Below, one piece after another: positions 1 through 6,292 of a stretch of 8,654 nt of DNA. The notes beneath the pieces were generated by a model. It made no database searches and was not told the origin of the DNA. It worked only from the letters and a program-made list of their open reading frames with translations. The translations under genes were made by a program, and so were the position numbers. The DNA is from an uncultured Dysgonomonas sp. (GTDB lineage Bacteria; Bacteroidota; Bacteroidia; Bacteroidales; Dysgonomonadaceae): assembly GCA_937875275.1 (NCBI GenBank), contig CALNCC010000150.1, forward strand, positions 1-8,654, in the 5' to 3' direction. The number at the start of each line of letters is the position of its first letter. Position 1 is the first letter of the stretch.

Positions 1-12
1 AAAGAATAACAA

Positions 13-1575
13 TTATTTCGCACTCATCGCTTGAGCGAGTAGCTCAGCGCAGCGTTCGCCGTCGATAGCCGAAGAAACTATTCCGCCGGCATAACCTGCT
101 CCTTCGCCACAAGGATACAATCCTTTTATATTCGGCGATTGCATCGTTTCACGATCTCTTACTATTCTGACAGGAGACGACGTTCGGCTCTCGACACCTA
201 TCAGCAATGCTTCGTTGGTCAAATAACCTTTCATTTTTCCTCCGACTTTCACAAATGCTTGCTGTAAACGCTTCGACACAAATGCAGGCATCCATTCGTG
301 CATCGGAGAAGACACTACACCCGGATTATACGATGTAGCAGGCAATGTATTACTCTTTCTGTTATTTACAAAATCAGACATACGTTGAGCCGGAGCCGTT
401 TGGCTTTTCCCTCCTTGTATCCAAGCCTGTTCTTCCAAATCTTCTTGAAATTTGAGTAACGACAATTCTTTATATTGAGCATATTCAGGAAAATCTTCGG
501 GGCGAACCTCCACCACAACACCCGAATTAGACCATCGAGAGCCTCTGTTGGAAGGAGACATGCCATTTACAACAAGCTGTTTTTCTCCACTTGCTGAAGG
601 AACAATTACCCCTCCGGGACACATGCAGAAAGAGTAAACTCCCCTACCCTCAACCTGTTCAACATAACTATACTCCGCCGCCGGAAGATATTCTCCTCGA
701 CCTTCTTCGTTATGATATTGTATTTGATCAATCAAATGTGCCGAATGCTCGATCCGAAAACCTACGGCAAACCCTTTGGCTTCGATCTCCACATTCTGCT
801 TATGCAATAAATAATACACATCGCGAGCCGAATGCCCTGTTGCCAATATAACTTGTCCGAAGAATGTTTCCTCTCTATTTGTCTTTATACCTTTCACTTC
901 ATCCCCGTCGATGATAAGGCTATCCATACGGGTTTCGAAATGCACCTCTCCGCCCGATGCGGTGATTTGTTCCCGCATTTTCTCTATTATTGCAGGCAAC
1001 TTATCCGTACCGATATGCGGATGCGCATCAATCAATATATCCGTATTTGCCCCGAATTGGCAAAATACATTGAGTATCTTATCTACATTCCCTCGCTTCT
1101 TGCTGCGGGTATATAATTTGCCATCCGAGTACGCTCCGGAGCCACCTTCTCCGAAACAATAATTAGATTCGGGATCGACAATATGTTCTCTATTCAGCTT
1201 CGCCAAATCTTTTTTCCTCTCACGCACATTCTTTCCTCGCTCGACAACGATGGGGCGAACTCCAAGCTCGATTAACTTCAATGCAGCAAACAGTCCTGCC
1301 GGACCAGCTCCGACAACAACGGCCTGCGGAGCATCGGACACATCGCGATATGAAACACTCTCAAAGCGGGCTTCCGTCAGCTCTTCTCCGATGTAAAGAC
1401 GCACCCGAAGGTTGACATATATATTTCGTTGACGTGCATCGATTGATCGACGAATGATACGTGCTGAATGTATTTCTTTCACATCCACGCCACCTTCCTT
1501 TGCGGCAATCTGAGTTACGACAACAAGGTCTGATGCCTGTTTGGGGCTTACCCGAATATCTATGTCTTTTTGCAT
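13..1575 (-). CDS. NAD(P)/FAD-dependent oxidoreductase (COG2509-type FAD-dependent dehydrogenase)
   Basis: Encodes a 520-residue soluble flavoprotein with no signal peptide or membrane segment. An N-terminal domain of about 80 residues, which I read as the small extension typical of this family, precedes a Rossmann FAD-binding fold. The fold has the dinucleotide motif GAGPAG at residues 89-94 and an acidic ribose-binding residue in VVERG (about 110-114). Further family signatures are FGEGGSGAYSDGKL (141-154), ATGHSARD (245-252), a cysteine-containing SFCMCPGG (315-322) and the C-terminal FAD-closing segment GLYPCGEGAGYAGG (485-498). The length is usual for the family. Family knowledge: COG2509 members are widespread but their substrate is generally unknown, so only 'FAD-dependent dehydrogenase' is justified. 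The ATG is 10 bases after the stop of the transporter gene, so the two are probably cotranscribed and perhaps translationally coupled. The two Cys residues (317, 319) could be redox-active, but that is inference. Confidence 0.9.
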   Translation of the reverse strand: MQKDIDIRVSPKQASDLVVVTQIAAKEGGVDVKEIHSARIIRRSIDARQRNIYVNLRVRLYIGEELTEARFESVSYRDVSDAPQAVVVGAGPAGLFAALKLIELGVRPIVVERGKNVRERKKDLAKLNREHIVDPESNYCFGEGGSGAYSDGKLYTRSKKRGNVDKILNVFCQFGANTDILIDAHPHIGTDKLPAIIEKMREQITASGGEVHFETRMDSLIIDGDEVKGIKTNREETFFGQVILATGHSARDVYYLLHKQNVEIEAKGFAVGFRIEHSAHLIDQIQYHNEEGRGEYLPAAEYSYVEQVEGRGVYSFCMCPGGVIVPSASGEKQLVVNGMSPSNRGSRWSNSGVVVEVRPEDFPEYAQYKELSLLKFQEDLEEQAWIQGGKSQTAPAQRMSDFVNNRKSNTLPATSYNPGVVSSPMHEWMPAFVSKRLQQAFVKVGGKMKGYLTNEALLIGVESRTSSPVRIVRDRETMQSPNIKGLYPCGEGAGYAGGIVSSAIDGERCAELLAQAMSAK

Positions 1576-1585
1576 ACTAAATTAT

Positions 1586-2992
1586 TTAAGAAGCTTTTGC
1601 ATTCCTTACACCATCCCCTGCATCGGGTTTCAATTGCCTGTATCCATATAGGTGCACAAGCGACAGAATGGCTATGAAGACAAACGCCAAGTGAAAATCA
1701 TTGATTGTATAATTACCCGCTTCTCCTTTATTTATCACATTCGAAAATCGCAAAACGACCGCCCCTAAAGCAATTCCCATCCCCGACGACATCTGTTGAA
1801 CCGTACTGTACAACGTATTTGCCGAAGTCGTTTTCTGATGCGGAATATCGGCAAATGCCAATGTCGTTACACTTGTAAATTGCATAGACCGCACGATTCC
1901 CGACATGAACATGACTACGACAATCATATACACCGGCGTAGTGGGTAACAGCAAGGATGTCAAGAATGTAAACAGAGCAACAAGCACCCCATTCACAATC
2001 AATATTTTTTTGAAAGAGAAATGCCGTATAACCCATACCGTAGCTGTCTTCATCGACAAGTTGCCAATCATCGTAGACACAAACAATGCGCCTGCCTCGA
2101 ATGGAGTTAAGCCAAACCCTATCTGAAACATCAATGGCACAAGATAAGGAAAAACACCGATAACAATACGCGTTGCTGTACCCACCAATACTGAGATACG
2201 ATATGTATCGATCCGCATCACAGAATAATCGATCAACGGATTGGATATATGCCTCGAATAACGGACATTAATAAACAGCAACAAACTACTGATAAGAATA
2301 ACAAGTACAGCCACCCAATAGGGTAACCCATCTTTGCTAAACAATTCAAGTCCGTACATAAACCCTGCCAGCGCCAATCCACTGAGAATAAATCCGACCA
2401 AATCGAAACGCTTCTTTGGCTCAAGGGTTTCTTCCTCGCGGGGAATATTATGTAAAGCCAATAAAATACAGATAATGCCTACCGGCACATTCAGAAAGAA
2501 TATCCAATGCCACGAGAAATATGTAGTCAGATATCCACCCACCAAAGGCCCCACAATGGGTGCAACAAGAGCAGGTATGGTAATATAGTTCATCGCTGTA
2601 ACCAACTCCGATTTAGGAGTAACCTTCAATACGGCAAGACGTCCTACGGGGGTCATCATGGCTCCGGCGATTCCTTGAAATACGCGGCACGCAACAAATT
2701 GTGGAAGGGTTTGCGACAGTCCGCACAATACGGATGCTATAACGAATAAGACAATGGCAAGGGTAAACACCCGACGTGTACCGAAATGGTCGGCTATCCA
2801 GCCACTGCCCGGTATGAAGACAGCCAAAGCTATCAGGTACGACGTTATTCCCGAACTGACATGTATCACATCCGTGCCAAACGAACGAGCCATAGTCGGT
2901 ATAGCAGTATTGACCGCCGTCGTGTCAAGGTTCTGCATAAAAAAAGCTATCGCAACGGTCAGTGCTATTGTAGTCGAACGTTTAGCTGTCAT
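1586..2992 (-). CDS. MFS transporter, DHA2 (EmrB/QacA-like) family, 14 TM helices
   Basis: A proton-coupled inner-membrane exporter of the 14-helix drug:H+ antiporter family. From the chosen start it is 468 residues, and I can place 14 hydrophobic segments. Motifs visible: LDTTAVNTAIP at the end of TM1 (motif D1, residues 22-32), GWIADHFGTRR in the TM2-TM3 loop (motif A, 64-74), R103 within CRVFQGIAGA in TM4 (motif B), and GPLVGG in TM5 (motif C, 148-153, the antiporter signature). The C-terminus is short and polar. The frame is open to an ATG at 3043, but that start adds 17 residues unlike the family N-terminus and lies in the loop of a hairpin. ATG 2992 gives MTAKRSTTIAL followed directly by TM1. 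Substrate cannot be read from sequence; drug, bile-salt or metabolite efflux are all possible. It sits between era and the FAD dehydrogenase and runs the same way as both. Confidence 0.93.
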   Translation of the reverse strand: MTAKRSTTIALTVAIAFFMQNLDTTAVNTAIPTMARSFGTDVIHVSSGITSYLIALAVFIPGSGWIADHFGTRRVFTLAIVLFVIASVLCGLSQTLPQFVACRVFQGIAGAMMTPVGRLAVLKVTPKSELVTAMNYITIPALVAPIVGPLVGGYLTTYFSWHWIFFLNVPVGIICILLALHNIPREEETLEPKKRFDLVGFILSGLALAGFMYGLELFSKDGLPYWVAVLVILISSLLLFINVRYSRHISNPLIDYSVMRIDTYRISVLVGTATRIVIGVFPYLVPLMFQIGFGLTPFEAGALFVSTMIGNLSMKTATVWVIRHFSFKKILIVNGVLVALFTFLTSLLLPTTPVYMIVVVMFMSGIVRSMQFTSVTTLAFADIPHQKTTSANTLYSTVQQMSSGMGIALGAVVLRFSNVINKGEAGNYTINDFHLAFVFIAILSLVHLYGYRQLKPDAGDGVRNAKAS

Positions 2993-3033
2993 CTCAAAAA
3001 AAACTATTGAAAAGGTTGCAAAGGGAATAAGGG

Positions 3034-3062
3034 GGTAACACATTTTTTATTGTGTTGTTACC
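3034..3062. repeat. Imperfect inverted repeat (hairpin) between era and the MFS transporter gene
   Basis: The left arm GGTAACACA (3034-3042) pairs with the right arm TGTGTTGTTACC (3051-3062) around an 8-base T-rich loop, leaving a 3-base bulge. It starts 41 bases upstream of the transporter ATG. In the direction of transcription there is no T-run after the stem, so an intrinsic terminator for era is not well supported. An RNA hairpin or a regulator site for the transporter remains possible. No strong promoter is evident in this gap; the nearest is TCCCTTTG on the minus strand (3019-3026), one base off TAnnTTTG and with no good -33 partner. Confidence 0.45.
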
Positions 3063-3088
3063 TTCCTCCCTTTATCGAAAATATAAGA

Positions 3089-3970
3089 TCAATCGAGTTT
3101 GTATCCATAAGAACGAAGCAAATTATCTCTACTTCGCCAGTCCTTTTCTACTTTCACAAACATTTCCAAGAATACACTCTTATTAAAGAACCGCTCGATA
3201 TCTTTCCGAGCCATCATGCCCACTTTTTTCAGAGCCTTGCCTTGATGTCCGATCACGATTCCTTTTTGCGTGTCTCGCTCTACAACGATCAGAGCCCTTA
3301 TGTTGATTATTTTCTTTTCTTCTTTAAACTCCTCAACAATGACCTCTACGGCATAAGGGATTTCTTTCTGATAATAAAGTAGAATTTTCTCGCGAATAAT
3401 CTCTGTAACGAAAAAACGTGCAGGACGGTCGGTCAATGCATCTTTCTCGAAATATGGAGGAGACTCAGGCAACAGTTCCAAGATACGTTTTCTTATCGTA
3501 TCTACATTGAACTTGTTAGTCGCCGATATAGGATAAATCTCTGCCTTAGGCAATAATGTTTTCCAATCTTCCACCAACTTTTCAAGTTCCTGCTGGTTGC
3601 TAAGGTCTATTTTGTTAATCAGCAGAAGTACAGGAACATCAACTTTCTGCACCTTGCTCAGAAAATCTTCATTCTTGTCGGTCTTCTCCACTACATCGGT
3701 CATGTATAACAACACATCAGCATCGCTCAATGCCGATTCGGAAAACGTCCGCATCGATTCTTGCAGTTTATAGTTAGGACGTAACACTCCCGGAGTATCA
3801 GAATATACAATCTGATATTCATCCGTATTCACAATACCCAAAATACGGTGGCGTGTAGTCTGAGCCTTCGATGTGATAATGGATATCTTCTCGCCTACCA
3901 GTACGTTTGTCAATGTCGATTTGCCGACATTAGGATTTCCTACAATATTTACAAAACCCGATTTATGCAT
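3089..3970 (-). CDS. era: GTPase Era, ribosome small-subunit assembly factor
   Basis: A 293-residue Era, the usual length. The N-terminal Ras-like GTPase domain has G1 GNPNVGKST (residues 11-19), the G2 region QTTRHR (37-42), G3 DTPG (58-61), G4 NKID (119-122) and G5 ISA (148-150). Then come the linker signature DRPARFFVTEIIREKI (181-196) and a C-terminal KH RNA-binding domain with the loop GHQGKALKK (241-249), ending in the typical KDWRSRDNLLRSYGY tail. Family knowledge: Era binds the 3' end of 16S rRNA and checks 30S maturation, acting in the cytoplasm and in part at the membrane. The frame extends to an ATG at 4012, but a -7 promoter element occupies 4001-4008, so that ATG lies upstream of transcription. 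ATG 3970 also gives the family-standard N-terminus MHKSGFVNIVG. In the Bacteroides genomes I recall, era is next to fabH and der; here its downstream neighbour is a transporter. Confidence 0.97.
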   Translation of the reverse strand: MHKSGFVNIVGNPNVGKSTLTNVLVGEKISIITSKAQTTRHRILGIVNTDEYQIVYSDTPGVLRPNYKLQESMRTFSESALSDADVLLYMTDVVEKTDKNEDFLSKVQKVDVPVLLLINKIDLSNQQELEKLVEDWKTLLPKAEIYPISATNKFNVDTIRKRILELLPESPPYFEKDALTDRPARFFVTEIIREKILLYYQKEIPYAVEVIVEEFKEEKKIINIRALIVVERDTQKGIVIGHQGKALKKVGMMARKDIERFFNKSVFLEMFVKVEKDWRSRDNLLRSYGYKLD

Positions 3971-4000
3971 TATAATTTTATGTCTTTGTTCTAAAAGACA

Positions 4001-4033
4001 CAAAGGTAACACTTTTTGAGCGTATTTTTCAGA
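4001..4033 (-). promoter_or_regulatory. Bacteroidota-type promoter of era
   Basis: On the minus strand TACCTTTG (4008 down to 4001) matches the Bacteroidota -7 consensus TAnnTTTG exactly. TCTG (4033 down to 4030), one mismatch from the -33 consensus TTTG, lies 21 bases upstream, within the accepted 19-21 spacing. Transcription would start near 3994, giving a leader of about 25 bases before the era ATG at 3970. This is what excludes the longer era start at 4012. Confidence 0.65.
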
Positions 4034-4060
4034 TAGTCAGTTTCCCTTTTTGTGTTACTT

Positions 4061-4075
4061 TTCTCTAATAGAGAA
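4061..4075. promoter_or_regulatory. Perfect inverted repeat in the divergent intergenic region, candidate operator
   Basis: TTCTCT-AAT-AGAGAA has 6-base arms pairing perfectly across a 3-base spacer. It lies roughly midway between the era -7 element (4001-4008) and the candidate glycosidase -7 element (4116-4123). Its centre is about 60 bases upstream of the predicted glycosidase transcription start, a position typical of an activator site. Function is inferred from position and symmetry only; no regulator gene is in the window. Confidence 0.4.
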
Positions 4076-4115
4076 TATGGAACACTTTTTCCAATATTTT
4101 TTACTTATTTTTGAC

Positions 4116-4123
4116 CGAATCAC
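4116..4123 (+). promoter_or_regulatory. Candidate -7 promoter element of the glycosidase operon
   Basis: TATTTTTG fits the Bacteroidota -7 consensus TAnnTTTG. It lies 41 bases before the ATG at 4165, so the leader would be about 35 bases. No convincing TTTG is found 19-21 bases upstream, which would fit a weak promoter helped by an activator. The AT-rich context makes a chance match possible. Confidence 0.45.
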
Positions 4124-4164
4124 ATACGTCTCCAATTAAATAAATCGATAATTATAGAAAATAA

Positions 4165-6270
4165 ATGATAATGAAATCTATTTTAAAATTACTTGCAATG
4201 TTTTGTTTAGGTTGTATTTGCATATCTACAAAAGCAGCTCCGGCAAAACAAAAGATTAAATGTAACGACTGGATAATAACGCTCAATCAAGATGGAACGA
4301 CTGACTATTTCTATAAGGGGAAAAGTATATTGAAAGGTTCATTCGTCAGATTTAAGATTGGAAATACTTTTCTGGGAAGTAAAGACTATAACAATGCCGA
4401 AATAAAGAAAGAGACGGTGGAAGATGCTTTTGGCAAAGGACAAAAATTTACAATCTCATATTCCGATAGTCGAAAAACGAAAGCAGAAGTAGAGCAGATT
4501 TTTTATTTCTATTCCGACAAAGATTATTTTCTGACAGAGGTTTATATAAATTCCGAAAATACTATTTCGAGTAATTATATCGCTCCCATATATAGCACGA
4601 CAGAAAGTGCTTTTTTGCCGTCTGATCCATCTAACAGGGTGCTGCGAGTGCCTTTCGACAATGACAATTTTACGCATTATTTTTCCACGCCTCTCACATC
4701 CGAAGACACATCTTTCGAGGTTACTTCTATCTTTAACGGGAAAAACCGGACAGGACTAATTATTGGTTCTGTGGAGCATGACACTTGGAAGACAGGAATA
4801 AGATACAAAACGGAAACTAATCGGACTGTTTCAGAACTTGAGTGTTTTGGCGGGGTTACACATTTCGAAACAAGAGACATCAGCAGCAAACCCGACCGCC
4901 CATCGAAAGAGCATGGCAGCATAAAAGGGAACAAACTGAAATCGCCCAAAATACTTTTCGGATTTTTCGAGGATTGGCGCAGAGGATTGGAGACTTTCGG
5001 CGAAGTGAATGCCGTTATCGCTCCTCCTCGTAAGTGGAACAGCGGAACTCCTTTCGGCTGGAACAGTTGGGGTGCTATGGCAGAGAAAGTAAACTATGAA
5101 GGTTCTGTCGATGTATCCGATTTCATAAAAAAGGAACTTCAACCCAACGGGTTTGAAAACGAAGGAATAACATATATCGGTCTCGATTCGTTTTGGGATA
5201 ACTTCTCGGAAGAGCAACATAAACAATTTGTGGAACGCTGTAAGACTAACGGACAAAGAGCGGGCATCTACTGGTGTCCATTCTCAGATTGGTATAGCAG
5301 TCCCGAGTCTTTTGTGGAGGGAACAAATGAGAAATATAAGTATAAAGACATCTATCTCTATGCGGACGGCAAACCACGCAAGATAGAATCTTTGGCAGTA
5401 GACCCTACGCATCCGGGAACAAAACAGCGCATGGATCATTTCATCAATTGGTTCAAAAAGTTGGGATATACATACGTCAAGTTAGACTTTATCAACAACG
5501 GCACATTAGAGGCCGACGCGTTCTACAACAAGGATGTAACAACCGGAATACAAGCCTATAACGAAGGTATGCAATACCTTTCCGATCTGTGCGGAGAGGA
5601 TATGTTCATGGCATTATCTATCGCCCCTACATTTCCGTCGCAATATGGATCATCGAAACGAATAAGTTGTGATGTATGGGGCGCAATGACCGAACGTGAT
5701 TGGGGTACAACAGGGTATATGCTCAACAGTCTTTCGTTTGGGTGGTGGCTCGACCGTGTTTATCCGTTCAACGATGCAGACCATATTCTCCTACACAAAC
5801 CCGAAGAAGCAGACGACTACAAGGAAGGAGCAAACAGAGCGCGTGTAACATCGGCTGTCATCACAGGCATTTATATGTTAGGCGACAACTTCAGCAAGAC
5901 TGGACGCATACCGGGTACTCAACAAGCAAGAGATAAGGCAATACAAGTAACGGCAAACAAAGAGATCAACGAAATCGCTCGCATACAACGATCTTTCTAT
6001 CCGATAGAAGGCTACACCGCCGATCTGCCTCAACGTGCCGAAAAAACATTTATGTTAGAAACGGAGGATTGTGTATATATTGCCGTTTTCAATTTCAGTA
6101 AGTCGGAAAATATGAATGGTAAAATAGATTTAGATAGAGTGTCTAAGACAAATCTGAGTAAAGCCAACGTAAAAGAACTTTGGACTGCGGAAAGTAAAGC
6201 CATAGAAAATAATCAATTGTCTTATTCCGTTCCACCACAAGACACGAGAGTATATAAGATAAGCAAATAA
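4165..6270 (+). CDS. Exported glycoside hydrolase of clan GH-D (GH36/GH27-like), putative alpha-galactosidase or relative
   Basis: A 701-residue exported enzyme; a second ATG at 4171 is an equally possible start. The N-terminus has charged residues, a hydrophobic core to about residue 20 and a likely signal peptidase I site after STKA (24). CLGC is a poor lipobox. Residues about 30-285 are beta-rich with no strong motif, consistent with the N-terminal beta-sandwich of GH36. A TIM barrel follows from about 295: GWNSWG (298-303, a hallmark of GH27 and relatives), YIGLDSFWD (337-345), AGIYWCPF (366-373), and YVKLDF (437-442) with D441 as likely nucleophile. D503 in RISCDVWG is the likely acid/base, and a small beta-domain ends the protein (from about 620). 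The GH36 signatures DDGWFG, CSSGGGR and SDNTD are absent, so it is not mainstream GH36. Retaining hydrolysis of alpha-galactosides or of a related sugar (such as beta-L-arabinopyranoside, known in clan GH-D) is inferred. It is the first gene of a two-gene operon with a canonical GH36. Confidence 0.82.
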   Translation: MIMKSILKLLAMFCLGCICISTKAAPAKQKIKCNDWIITLNQDGTTDYFYKGKSILKGSFVRFKIGNTFLGSKDYNNAEIKKETVEDAFGKGQKFTISYSDSRKTKAEVEQIFYFYSDKDYFLTEVYINSENTISSNYIAPIYSTTESAFLPSDPSNRVLRVPFDNDNFTHYFSTPLTSEDTSFEVTSIFNGKNRTGLIIGSVEHDTWKTGIRYKTETNRTVSELECFGGVTHFETRDISSKPDRPSKEHGSIKGNKLKSPKILFGFFEDWRRGLETFGEVNAVIAPPRKWNSGTPFGWNSWGAMAEKVNYEGSVDVSDFIKKELQPNGFENEGITYIGLDSFWDNFSEEQHKQFVERCKTNGQRAGIYWCPFSDWYSSPESFVEGTNEKYKYKDIYLYADGKPRKIESLAVDPTHPGTKQRMDHFINWFKKLGYTYVKLDFINNGTLEADAFYNKDVTTGIQAYNEGMQYLSDLCGEDMFMALSIAPTFPSQYGSSKRISCDVWGAMTERDWGTTGYMLNSLSFGWWLDRVYPFNDADHILLHKPEEADDYKEGANRARVTSAVITGIYMLGDNFSKTGRIPGTQQARDKAIQVTANKEINEIARIQRSFYPIEGYTADLPQRAEKTFMLETEDCVYIAVFNFSKSENMNGKIDLDRVSKTNLSKANVKELWTAESKAIENNQLSYSVPPQDTRVYKISK

Positions 6271-6292
6271 TATATTTTAAAGTTAATTGACC

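Noticed and set aside
2993..3043. 17-residue N-terminal extension of the transporter from the ATG at 3043
   Set aside because: The ATG lies in a hairpin loop, the extension does not resemble DHA2 N-termini, and MTAKRS at 2992 leads directly into TM1.
3050..3382. 110-codon plus-strand frame opposite the 3' end of era
   Set aside because: It covers the antisense of the conserved Era KH domain, and its composition is that of a reverse-frame shadow.
4006..4058. Long-range inverted repeat GTAACAC (4006-4012) with GTGTTAC (4052-4058)
   Set aside because: The arms are only 7 bases with a 39-base gap, and the left arm overlaps the era -7 element. As a secondary structure it is weak; only the motif recurrence is kept as a finding.
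4198..4230. Possible lipobox (CLGC) in the first glycosidase
   Set aside because: The residue three before the cysteine is Cys rather than Leu/Val/Ile, and a normal signal peptidase I site follows after STKA, so a lipoprotein is not supported.
4831..5256. 141-codon open frame on the minus strand
   Set aside because: Antisense to the first glycosidase across its conserved GWNSWG region, with no recognisable domain and no promoter.
6287..6292. TTG start two codons before the GH36 ATG
   Set aside because: TTG starts are uncommon in this phylum, the ATG at 6293 gives an ideal signal peptide, and no Shine-Dalgarno favours the TTG.
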